Source: Xanthomonas sp. NCPPB 1128
Lineage (GTDB): Bacteria; Pseudomonadota; Gammaproteobacteria; Xanthomonadales; Xanthomonadaceae
Assembly: GCF_001043115.1 (NCBI RefSeq)
Contig: NZ_LFME01000011.1
Location: 49,696 to 113,695 of the forward strand
Direction: 5' to 3'
DNA: 64,000 nucleotides
The stretch's first letter is position 1, and each line of letters opens with the position of its first letter. The translations under genes were made by a program, and so were the position numbers. Positions 20,271 to 27,737 of the stretch are shown piece by piece. The notes beneath the pieces are model-generated. The model ran no database searches. It worked only from the letters and a program-made list of their open reading frames with translations, and was not told the DNA's origin.

Positions 20271-21358
20271 GCGGCAACTCCGGTGGGGCGAAGGGCGGTG
20301 GCGAGAATCGCGTCGATGCGATCGGTTTCTTTCAGGAAGGCGTCGTGGCCGTAGGGCGAACGCAGCACGCGCAGGCTGCCGCGCGGGCCCAGGCCTTCGA
20401 CCAGGGTCACCAGGTCCGACAGCGGTACCAGGCGGTCGCCTTCGACCGCCACCACCACCGTGGGCACGGCGACGGCGGCCGGATCGATGCGGTGCAGGTC
20501 GATGGATTCGGACAGGCGCAGGTAGGCGTTGACCTGGGTGCGCGCCACGTACTGCGCGCCGGCGGCGTCCAGGTAGTCTTCGGCGGCGACGCGGACGCGG
20601 CCGTTGATCACTTCCGGCGCCGCGTCGAAGCGCTCGCCGAACTCCTCTGGGGTGCGGTAGCTGAGCATCGCGAACTGCCGCGCCAGCGACAGCCCGTGGC
20701 TCTCGGCGCACTGCAGCTGGCCCAACGCCACGGCGCGGCGCTGCAGCGCGCGCCAGGCCGCCGCATACGGATGCGCGCGATGCGCCCCGCTGACCGCGAT
20801 CAGCTTCTGCAGGCGCTGCGGATGCCGCACCGCCAGCTGCAGGCCGACCAGCGCGCCGTAGGAGTAGCCGACGAAGCCGTGCAGTTGCGCGATGTCCAGC
20901 GCGTCCAGCAGCGCGGCGATGGCATCGGCCTGGTCGGCGCTGTCGATCGGCGCGTCCAGGCTGCCGTCGGCGCCGACGAAATCGAACGCCAGCAGCCGCC
21001 GCTGGGTCGGGTCCAGCGCCCGCCCCGGTCCGACCAGGCCTTCGGCCCAGCCCTTCTCGGAAAAGCTGGCGTTGGCGGCAAGGTGGCGGTGCGCGGAGAT
21101 GCCACCGGCAACGAACACCACCGGCGCGGCGGCCGGGCCGCTCAGTTCGTAGCGCAGGCGCAGCAACTGCACGCCGGCGTGGCGCAACGGCAACGCGACC
21201 GCGATCTCGCCGCGCATCGCGTGCACGCCGTCAGCCGGCGCGGCAACGCGGTCGTGGGACGGAGTGGCGGAGGTGGGGCGATCAGGCGAGTTCACGAGGC
21301 GCATGGCGGTATCCAGGGAGGAACGGCCATCGAGCTTCGCGGAGCTCGCGTTCGCCAT
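20267..21358 (-). CDS. metX: Homoserine O-acyltransferase, MetX family
   Basis: 363 residues from the first ATG (21358). This alpha/beta-hydrolase-fold enzyme has the nucleophile elbow GYSYGALVG (Ser166 in this numbering), RLLAFDFVGADGS, YLDAAGAQYVARTQVNAYL and the C-terminal SPYGHDAFLKE with the catalytic His. MetX proteins acylate homoserine; in several gamma-proteobacteria this short form uses succinyl-CoA, so the donor is uncertain. The true start is unclear: the ATG at 21358 lies within a hairpin, and Met19 (21304) or even Met48 (21217) are possible; none has a good Shine-Dalgarno. It heads the metX-metB-hom operon behind a SAM-I-like riboswitch. Confidence 0.9.
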   Translation of the reverse strand: MANASSAKLDGRSSLDTAMRLVNSPDRPTSATPSHDRVAAPADGVHAMRGEIAVALPLRHAGVQLLRLRYELSGPAAAPVVFVAGGISAHRHLAANASFSEKGWAEGLVGPGRALDPTQRRLLAFDFVGADGSLDAPIDSADQADAIAALLDALDIAQLHGFVGYSYGALVGLQLAVRHPQRLQKLIAVSGAHRAHPYAAAWRALQRRAVALGQLQCAESHGLSLARQFAMLSYRTPEEFGERFDAAPEVINGRVRVAAEDYLDAAGAQYVARTQVNAYLRLSESIDLHRIDPAAVAVPTVVVAVEGDRLVPLSDLVTLVEGLGPRGSLRVLRSPYGHDAFLKETDRIDAILATALRPTGVAA

Positions 21359-21377
21359 GCAGAGGGCATGGATCGAA

Positions 21378-21490
21378 CCATCTTTCGGCGGACGCGGTGG
21401 TCCCCGCAGGATTTGGCACCTACACGGTCGCTTGCGCGTCCGCTGGCTGCCCCGGCATCAAAGGGCCTGTCCCTCCGCCGGTCTCGATGG
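21378..21490 (-). promoter_or_regulatory. SAM-I (S-box) type riboswitch controlling metX-metB-hom
   Basis: Read on the minus strand, the 113-base element starts CCATCGAGACCGGCGGAGGG and ends TCCGCCGAAAGATGG. The two ends pair twice (CCATC/GATGG and GGCGGA/TCCGCC) to close P1. Inside are the S-box hallmarks: the GGAGGGACAGGCCC kink-turn region, a CCGGGGCAGCC stretch resembling the conserved GGCAACC segment, and AGGTGCCAAATCCTGC (P4). S-box RNAs bind S-adenosylmethionine and switch off methionine genes. The predicted transcription start falls at its first base. Confidence 0.87.
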
Positions 21491-21497
21491 TGGAGCC

Positions 21498-21526
21498 ACG
21501 ATGCCAGCGATTTTCGGCAATGTCAA
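21498..21526 (-). promoter_or_regulatory. Promoter of the metX-metB-hom riboswitch transcript
   Basis: On the minus strand a perfect -35 TTGACA (21521-21526) is followed after 17 bases by CATCGT (21498-21503) as -10. Start of transcription would be about 21491, next to the first base of the riboswitch. Confidence 0.65.
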
Positions 21527-21548
21527 TCTCTTTATTCGGATGAAGCGA

Positions 21549-21554
21549 TATGAT
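21549..21554 (+). promoter_or_regulatory. Possible -10 (TATGAT) for the M23 peptidase gene
   Basis: TATGAT lies 55 bases before the GTG chosen as start of the peptidase gene and back-to-back with the met promoter. The -35 is not clear. Confidence 0.4.
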
Positions 21555-21608
21555 TTTTCGATCCCCGGCCTCGGCCATACTCCACCTCCCCCATCGCTCC
21601 TGCTGTCC

Positions 21609-22472
21609 GTGCGCCGACGCCGTCCCCGCCGCTGGCTTGCCGTGGTCCTGTCGCTGGCCGCGGCGACCGTTGCGTCCGCGCAACCGCTGCTGCGCTGGAA
21701 TGCCCCGCGGCCCGGGCCACAACCGCCCCCGGCATGGCTGGAGGTACAGACCCGCGACAGCGGCCTGCGCGAGGTCACGCTGGGCAATCCGCTCGGTGGC
21801 CCGGTACAGATCCGCCTGCTGGGCGACAGCACCGGCTTCACCGCCGTGCCCGCGCTACCGCTGATGGTGGAGCTGGCCGCCGGCGAACGCCGCGTGGTCG
21901 CGCGCCTGTATCCGCCCGGCGACCTGGCCGAGGCCAGCGGCGATGGGGCCCGATTGCGCATCGAGGCGGTGCCCGGTTCGGCGCGCGCGCATGCGGACGC
22001 GGTGCTGTACGCCCTGCCCTTCGCCGATCGCCCGGTGCGTATCGATCAAGGCTTTGGCGGCGCCTTCAGCCATCGCGATCCGGCCAACGCCTATGCGCTG
22101 GATTTCGCCCTGCCCGAAGGCACGCCGGTGCTGGCCGCGCGCGAGGGCGTGGTGATGGAGGTGCGCGACGACTTCCGCGAATCCGGCACCGACCCGCGCC
22201 TGGGCCAGGCCGCCAACCTGGTGCGGGTGCTGCACGCCGACGGCAGCATGGCGATCTACGCACACCTGGCCGCCGGCGGCGTGCAGGTGCGGGTCGGCCA
22301 GGCGGTCCGGCGCGGCGAGCGCCTCGGCCTGTCCGGCAACACCGGCCTGAGCAGCGGCCCGCACCTGCATTTCGCCGTCCAGCTCAACCGCGGCCTGCGC
22401 CTGGAATCGGTGCCGTTCCGGATGGCCGGCCCGCTGGGCGAACTGCGCTTCGCCCATCCCGCCCCACCCTGA
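21609..22472 (+). CDS. M23 family (LytM-type) peptidase, exported
   Basis: 287 residues from a GTG at 21609. I prefer it to the in-frame ATG at 21540 because the codons between them (AAG CGA TAT GAT TTT) look non-coding and include the TATGAT box, and because the GTG gives a compact signal peptide (RRRRPRRWLAVVLSLAAATVASA). After a linker domain the C-terminal half is the LytM fold with both zinc-site motifs, HRDPANAYALDFALP (H-x-n-D) and GPHLHFAV (H-x-H). Such enzymes cleave peptidoglycan cross-links in the periplasm or activate amidases. It is divergent from the met operon. Confidence 0.88.
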   Translation: MRRRRPRRWLAVVLSLAAATVASAQPLLRWNAPRPGPQPPPAWLEVQTRDSGLREVTLGNPLGGPVQIRLLGDSTGFTAVPALPLMVELAAGERRVVARLYPPGDLAEASGDGARLRIEAVPGSARAHADAVLYALPFADRPVRIDQGFGGAFSHRDPANAYALDFALPEGTPVLAAREGVVMEVRDDFRESGTDPRLGQAANLVRVLHADGSMAIYAHLAAGGVQVRVGQAVRRGERLGLSGNTGLSSGPHLHFAVQLNRGLRLESVPFRMAGPLGELRFAHPAPP

Positions 22473-22503
22473 GCGTGCCGCCTACCGTTCGTCGGCAAAC
22501 GCC

Positions 22504-22539
22504 TTGACAGGCGCCAAGTGTATTGATGTATTAATACAC
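22504..22539 (+). promoter_or_regulatory. Promoter plus autoregulatory operator of the gntR-ABC operon
   Basis: TTGACA at 22504-22509 is followed after 17 bases by TGTATT (22527-22532). The palindrome GTGTATT-N8-AATACAC (22518-22539) covers the -10 and ends directly at the ATG at 22540; inside it TGTATTAATACA is itself a perfect 12-bp palindrome. This is the expected form of a YtrA-subfamily GntR operator. Transcription should start at or within two bases of the ATG, so the mRNA is probably leaderless. Confidence 0.75.
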
Positions 22540-22935
22540 ATGGATGCAACCGACCTCCACGTCCAACCCAGCGCCCCCGAGCCGATCTACCGGCAGATCG
22601 CCGAGCAGATCCGCCGCCTGGTCGCCGCCGGGCAACTGCGCCCGGGCGACGGCCTGCCCTCGGTGCGCGAGGTTGCCGCTGCCCACGCGGTGAATCCGAT
22701 GACGGTCTCGCGCGCCTACAGCCAGCTCGAGGCCGAAGGCGTGCTGGAACGCCTGCGCGGCCGTGGCATGGCCATCGCCGCGACCGCCGCCGCACCGCAG
22801 CGGCAACGGCAGCGCCTGGAGCTGATCGAACCGCGCCTGCAGGAACTGGTCCGGCATTGCCGGGAACTGGGCCTGCCGTCGCCTCCCGTGATCGAACGTC
22901 TTGAACAGTTGTTTGGAGAACCTGGCGATGAGTAG
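22540..22935 (+). CDS. GntR family transcriptional regulator, YtrA subfamily
   Basis: 131 residues. The winged helix-turn-helix (PIYRQIAEQIRRLVAAGQL, LPSVREVAAAHAVNPMTVSR, LEAEGVLERLRGRGMAI) fills residues 13-85; the remaining 45 residues form the short helical tail typical of YtrA, without a large ligand domain. The start at 22540 sits right behind a palindrome, so no ribosome-binding site exists and the transcript is likely leaderless. The stop overlaps the ABC ATPase start by 8 bases. In known cases YtrA represses its own operon, which encodes an ABC transporter responding to cell-envelope stress or antibiotics. Confidence 0.93.
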   Translation: MDATDLHVQPSAPEPIYRQIAEQIRRLVAAGQLRPGDGLPSVREVAAAHAVNPMTVSRAYSQLEAEGVLERLRGRGMAIAATAAAPQRQRQRLELIEPRLQELVRHCRELGLPSPPVIERLEQLFGEPGDE

Positions 22936-23839
22936 CGTGATGATGCAGAGCGCAATCCAGACCGACCTGGACATGGACCTGCCGCTGGCGGCGCATGACC
23001 TGCACCTGGCCTTCGGCACCAGCGAGATTCTGCAGGGCGTGGACCTGCAGGTGGCGCGCGGCGAGGTGGTCGGGCTGATCGGCCGCAACGGCGCCGGCAA
23101 GAGCACCCTGCTGGCCTGCCTGCTCGGCCTGCTGCAGCCGCAACGTGGTCAGGCGCGGGTGTTCGGCGGCCCGGCGCTGCGTCTGGACGATGCGCGCAAG
23201 GCGCAGTTGGGCTTCGTGCCGCAGCAGCCGCAGGCGTTCGGCTGGATGCGTGTGGAGGAACTGCTCGCCTTCGCCGCGCAGCTCTATCCGCACTGGGACG
23301 CGCAGCGCGCGGAGACGCTGCTGCGCCGCTGGGAACTGGACCGCCGCCAGAGCATCGGCAAACTCTCGCCCGGCCAGGCCCAGCGCTTGGCCCTAGTGCG
23401 CGCACTGGCCGCACGGCCGGCGTTGCTGGTGCTGGACGAACCGGCCTCGGCGCTGGACCCGGTCGCGCGTCGCGACCTGATGCGCGAGATCGTCACCGAA
23501 ACCTGCGACGCCGGCACCACCGTGCTGTTCTCCAGCCACATCGTCAGCGACCTGGAACGCGTGGCTTCGCGCGTGGCCTTCCTCAACCAGGGCCGGCTGC
23601 TGCTCGACCAGCCGCTGGACGACCTCAAGGACCGGGTGTTGCGCATCGGCATCCCGGCGCCGGCGGCCGCCGCGCTGGAGGCACCGCTGCGCGGCGAACT
23701 GTCGCGCCGCCAAGGCGCCGACGGCAGCCTCGTGCTGGTGCTGCATGCCACCGACCTGCCGTCCGCACTACTGACCGTCCCCGGCATCCGCATCGACCGG
23801 CTGGGCCTGGAAGACCTGTTCATCGAGGTGGTCGGATGA
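22928..23839 (+). CDS. ABC transporter ATP-binding protein
   Basis: 303 residues from the ATG at 22928, with GGAGAA 7 bases upstream and an 8-base overlap with the gntR stop. Walker A GRNGAGKST (52-60), Q-loop FVPQQPQ, signature LSPGQAQRL (146-154), Walker B LLVLDEP (166-172) and the switch His in FSSHIVSD are all intact, so it is a working ATPase. It belongs to the CcmA/NatA-like group, with a C-terminal extension of about 80 residues. Its partner is presumably the membrane protein encoded 4 bases into its stop. Confidence 0.94.
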   Translation: MSSVMMQSAIQTDLDMDLPLAAHDLHLAFGTSEILQGVDLQVARGEVVGLIGRNGAGKSTLLACLLGLLQPQRGQARVFGGPALRLDDARKAQLGFVPQQPQAFGWMRVEELLAFAAQLYPHWDAQRAETLLRRWELDRRQSIGKLSPGQAQRLALVRALAARPALLVLDEPASALDPVARRDLMREIVTETCDAGTTVLFSSHIVSDLERVASRVAFLNQGRLLLDQPLDDLKDRVLRIGIPAPAAAALEAPLRGELSRRQGADGSLVLVLHATDLPSALLTVPGIRIDRLGLEDLFIEVVG

Positions 23840-25224
23840 ACCGTCTGCCAGCAGATCTGCGCCTGCTCTGCCGCGCATCGGGCGTGACCGGCTGGCTGTA
23901 TCCGCCAGCCCTCGCCGCCGCCTTCGCCTGCACTTGGCTGCCTGAAAAAGCCGCCAACCTCCTGCCGCCGATCCTCACGGCGATCCTGGCGATGTTCGTG
24001 TGGATGCTGCTCGGCGCTCGTCTGCTGGGTCTGCTCGAGCAAGGGCGCCAACTCCGTCTGCCATCCATGGCAGCGCGCTTCGTCAACCTGTTCGGCGCCG
24101 CACTGGCCTTGACGGTACTGCTGCCGACGCTGCTGTTGGCCGTGCGCGACGTCGATCCTGGCCTCTCGCTCTCTGTCCTGCTGCTCAGCGCAAGCTTCGG
24201 CATGTTGGTCGCCACCCTGCCGGCATGGTGCGCCCCCTTGATCGGGATCTTGCCGGGGACGTTCGGCGGGCTGTTGCCCGAGGCCAGTTTCGCTCCACTG
24301 GCCATGCATCCGCGCGCCAGCATGCTGCTCGCCGCGCTCGCCTGCGGTCTGATCAGCCTGTGCTCGTACCGCTACTTGCGTGGTCGCCCGGCCGATGCGC
24401 TGTCGGCATGGACGCGCCCGATGTGGATCGGCCTGCAGCAACGCCAGCCCGGCGACGGCACCACCAAGCAGGCGGTCGAATCGCAAGGTGGGCGCCTGGG
24501 CTGGATCCAGGGCATCGCCCGTCCGGTGTTTCCGACCGATCTGCGCCATCGACCGGAACGCGCCATGCGCTATGCGCTCGGGCCCGGCTTCGCTCCCGGT
24601 AGTACCGCCAGCACCCTCCTGGCCGCACTGGTCACGCCAGCGCTGCTGCTGTTGTTGTGGACGCCTCTGTTGCTGCGCACGCAGTCGCCGACGTTGCCGC
24701 TGGTCATGGCCAACGTCATGGCCAACCTGTCCAGCGTGAAGTTCCTGCAACGGCTGTGGTTGTGGCGCAAGCACGGCAACCTGGGGCTGATGGAAAGCGC
24801 CTTGCTGCCCGGCCTAGGCGCCCCCGGGCAGGCCGGCAAGCTGTTCAACCAGGTGATCCTGAAGCGCGCGCTCGCGGCGATGCTGCCCTGGCTGGGCCTG
24901 TCCTGGCTGCTCGGCGCACTCAAGCACGCGCCAACGGCCTATTACCCACTGACCGTGTCGATCACCCTGACCGCGACTCTCGCCGCCAGCAGCCTGCTGC
25001 TAGCCTGCATGCGCTGGCCGCGCGGCGCGCTGTTGCTGACCGTCACCCAGTTCGTCCTGGCCATGCTCGGCGGAATCAGCATTGGCCAGGTCGGCCTGAC
25101 AGGCGCAGTCGCGCCGCATTGGCTGGCGCCGGCCTGGAGCCTGCTGCTGCTCGGCATGGTCATCGTCTACAACCTGGTGGCGCGCCAATCCAGCAAGCGC
25201 CCGCATCCCTGGCTGCTCAACTGA
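23836..25224 (+). CDS. Multi-pass membrane protein, probable ABC-2 type permease partner
   Basis: 462 residues with about eleven predicted membrane helices (for example [89 protein letters not shown]). No catalytic motif is visible and I do not recognise a named family. It overlaps the ATPase gene by 4 bases (ATGA) and is the last gene of gntR-ABC-permease, so the permease role rests on context. Regulation follows from the YtrA operator at the head of the operon. Confidence 0.82.
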   Translation: MNRLPADLRLLCRASGVTGWLYPPALAAAFACTWLPEKAANLLPPILTAILAMFVWMLLGARLLGLLEQGRQLRLPSMAARFVNLFGAALALTVLLPTLLLAVRDVDPGLSLSVLLLSASFGMLVATLPAWCAPLIGILPGTFGGLLPEASFAPLAMHPRASMLLAALACGLISLCSYRYLRGRPADALSAWTRPMWIGLQQRQPGDGTTKQAVESQGGRLGWIQGIARPVFPTDLRHRPERAMRYALGPGFAPGSTASTLLAALVTPALLLLLWTPLLLRTQSPTLPLVMANVMANLSSVKFLQRLWLWRKHGNLGLMESALLPGLGAPGQAGKLFNQVILKRALAAMLPWLGLSWLLGALKHAPTAYYPLTVSITLTATLAASSLLLACMRWPRGALLLTVTQFVLAMLGGISIGQVGLTGAVAPHWLAPAWSLLLLGMVIVYNLVARQSSKRPHPWLLN

Positions 25225-25246
25225 ACGGCCGCCGCGGGAAGCCCGC

Positions 25247-25252
25247 TATAAT
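25247..25252 (+). promoter_or_regulatory. Probable -10 box (TATAAT) for prfC
   Basis: A perfect TATAAT lies 48 bases before the prfC start, followed by CGTGGG. The -35 region is not close to consensus. Confidence 0.5.
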
Positions 25253-25300
25253 CGTGGGCTTCCTCCGTTGCCGATGACGCCCTTCGCGGGCGTGCCGCCC

Positions 25301-26905
25301 ATGTCCGAAGTCGCCACCGAAGCTGCGCGTCGCCGCACCTTCGCCATCATTTCCCACCCCGACGCCGGCAAGACCACGCTGACCGAAAAGCTGCTGCTGT
25401 TCGGCGGGGCGATCCAGATGGCCGGCTCGGTGAAGGGCCGCAAGGCCGCGCGCCACGCCACCTCGGACTGGATGGCGCTGGAAAAGGAGCGCGGCATTTC
25501 GGTGACCTCGTCGGTGATGCAGTTCCCGTACGAAGGCAAGATCATCAACCTGCTCGACACCCCCGGCCACGCCGACTTCGGCGAGGACACCTATCGCGTG
25601 CTCACCGCGGTGGACTCGGCGCTGATGGTGATCGACGTGGCCAAGGGCGTGGAAGAACGCACCATCAAGCTGATGGAGGTATGCCGGCTGCGCGACACGC
25701 CGATCATGACCTTCATCAACAAGCTCGACCGCGAGGGCAAGGACCCGATCGACCTGCTCGACGAAGTGGAGACCGTGCTCGGCATCGAGTGCGCGCCGGT
25801 GACCTGGCCGATCGGCATGGGCCAGCGCCTGAAGGGCGTGGTGCATCTGGTGACCGGTGAAGTGCACCTGTACGAGCCCGGCCGCAACTTCACCCGCCAG
25901 GACTCGACCATCTTCCCGTCGCTGGACGCACCCGGCCTGGCCGAGAAGATCGGCGCGCAGATGCTGGCCGAACTGCGCGAGGAACTGGAACTGGTGCAGG
26001 GCGCCAGCCATGCCTTCGACCTGGACGCCTACCGCGCCGGCAAGCAGACCCCGGTGTTCTTCGGCTCCGGCGTCAACAACTTCGGCGTGCAGCCGCTGCT
26101 GGACTTCTTCGCCGAGCACGCACCGCCGCCGCAGCCGCGCGCCACCACCGGCCGGCAGGTGCAGGCCGGCGAGGACAAGCTGACCGGCTTCGTGTTCAAG
26201 ATCCAGGCCAACATGGACCCGCAGCATCGCGACCGCGTCGCCTTCATGCGCATCTGCTCGGGCCGCTTCGCCGCCGGCATGAAGACCCTGCACGTGCGCA
26301 CCGGCAAGGAGGTCAAGCTGGCCAATGCGCTGACCTTCATGGCCAGCGACCGCGAGATCGCCGCCGAGGCCTATCCCGGCGACGTCATCGGCATCCACAA
26401 CCACGGCACCATCTCGATCGGCGACACCTTCACCGAGGGCGAGTCGCTGTCGTTCACCGGCATCCCCAACTTCGCCCCGGAACTGTTCCGCCGCGCGCGC
26501 CTGCGCGATCCGCTCAAGCTCAAGCAACTGCAGAAGGGCCTGGCGCAGTTGTCAGAGGAAGGCGCCACCCAGTTCTTCCGCCCGCTGATGAGCAACGACC
26601 TGATCCTCGGCGCGGTCGGCACCCTGCAGTTCGACGTGGTCGCCTACCGGCTCAAGGACGAGTACGGCGTGGACGCCAGCTTCGAGCCGGTCGGCGTGGT
26701 CACCGCGCGCTGGGTGCATTGCGACAATGCCAAGAAGCTGGAAGAGTTCCGCGAGAAGAATGCGATGAACCTGGGCATCGACGCCGCCGGCGAACTGGTG
26801 TATCTGGCGCCGACCCGGGTCAACCTGCAACTGGCGCAGGAACGCGCGCCGGACGTGCGCTTCGCCGCCACCCGCGAACACGCGCACAGCGTGGCAATGG
26901 AATGA
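25301..26905 (+). CDS. prfC: Peptide chain release factor 3
   Basis: 534 residues, full length for RF3, the GTPase that recycles RF1/RF2 from the ribosome after termination. GTP-binding motifs are G1 [15 protein letters not shown] (18-32), G3 [14 protein letters not shown] and G4 [25 protein letters not shown] is the RF3-type switch I region that separates it from EF-G. The ATG at 25301 is preferred to the upstream frame start at 25268 because conservation begins there. It is apparently monocistronic with a TATAAT box upstream. Confidence 0.96.
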   Translation: MSEVATEAARRRTFAIISHPDAGKTTLTEKLLLFGGAIQMAGSVKGRKAARHATSDWMALEKERGISVTSSVMQFPYEGKIINLLDTPGHADFGEDTYRVLTAVDSALMVIDVAKGVEERTIKLMEVCRLRDTPIMTFINKLDREGKDPIDLLDEVETVLGIECAPVTWPIGMGQRLKGVVHLVTGEVHLYEPGRNFTRQDSTIFPSLDAPGLAEKIGAQMLAELREELELVQGASHAFDLDAYRAGKQTPVFFGSGVNNFGVQPLLDFFAEHAPPPQPRATTGRQVQAGEDKLTGFVFKIQANMDPQHRDRVAFMRICSGRFAAGMKTLHVRTGKEVKLANALTFMASDREIAAEAYPGDVIGIHNHGTISIGDTFTEGESLSFTGIPNFAPELFRRARLRDPLKLKQLQKGLAQLSEEGATQFFRPLMSNDLILGAVGTLQFDVVAYRLKDEYGVDASFEPVGVVTARWVHCDNAKKLEEFREKNAMNLGIDAAGELVYLAPTRVNLQLAQERAPDVRFAATREHAHSVAME

Positions 26906-27014
26906 CCGCCATGTGACCGTGGGCGTGCGCCGGCTGAGCGCACGCCCAACCGGCGGCGCGGTGCTGCGACGCAGCGGATGCGAACCGCTCGCAATTGCGC
27001 TACCGTGCGGGCCC

Positions 27015-27686
27015 ATGGATGCAGACCGTTCGCCCGCCTACTCGAACGCCGACGCGCCGCCTTCCACGGATTGGCGCGACGAACTGGCCAGTGCGCTGAC
27101 CCACGGCCTCGGCGCCATCGCCTCGCTGGCCGGCGGCTCGGTGCTGATCACCCTCGCCGCGATCTATGGCGACGGCTGGCAGCTCGCCACTGCCATCGTG
27201 TTCAGCGTCACCTTGCTGCTGCTGTACGTGGCCTCGACGCTCTACCACGCCATTCCGCATCCCGGCGCCAAGGCACGCCTGCAGATCTTCGACCACTGCG
27301 CGATCTACCTGCTGATCGCCGGCACCTACACCCCGTTCACCCTGATCGGCCTGCGCGGCCCGTGGGGCTGGGGTCTGTTCGCGGCGATCTGGACCATCGC
27401 CGTGGCCGGGGTGATCTTCAAACTGTTCTTCACCGGCCGCTTCCGCCTGCTGTCGACCATCCTGTACATCGCCATGGGCTGGCTGATCGTGGTCGCGATC
27501 GAACCGCTGCTGCGCTCCATCGACGCCTGGACCCTGGGCTGGCTGCTGGCCGGCGGCCTGTTCTACACCCTCGGCACGTATTTTTATCAACGCGACACCG
27601 TGCGCTACTTCCACGCCATCTGGCACCTGTTCGTCCTCGCCGGCAGCGTCTGCCATTTCGTGGCGGTGACCGGCCAGGTGCTCTGA
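27015..27686 (+). CDS. Hemolysin III family membrane protein (PAQR superfamily)
   Basis: 223 residues with seven membrane helices. The motifs ALTHGLGAIAS at the N-terminus, ASTLYHAIPH and FDHCAIYLLIAGTYTPF in the middle, and FHAIWHLFVLAGSVCHFVAV at the end supply the histidines and aspartate of the PAQR/HlyIII metal site. The biochemical role in bacteria is not settled; some members affect membrane lipid homeostasis. The ATG at 27015 starts a hydrophilic N-terminal tail; the frame is open upstream but not coding-like. Confidence 0.92.
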   Translation: MDADRSPAYSNADAPPSTDWRDELASALTHGLGAIASLAGGSVLITLAAIYGDGWQLATAIVFSVTLLLLYVASTLYHAIPHPGAKARLQIFDHCAIYLLIAGTYTPFTLIGLRGPWGWGLFAAIWTIAVAGVIFKLFFTGRFRLLSTILYIAMGWLIVVAIEPLLRSIDAWTLGWLLAGGLFYTLGTYFYQRDTVRYFHAIWHLFVLAGSVCHFVAVTGQVL

Positions 27687-27737
27687 GGCGCCGCTCGCTT
27701 TCGCACCCCGTGCACGGCGGCTGCCTAGGATGACCGC

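Noticed and set aside
21360..21380. tRNA-like GGTTCGATCC sequence
   Set aside because: It belongs to the 3' side of the SAM riboswitch region; no acceptor stem or anticodon arm can be drawn.
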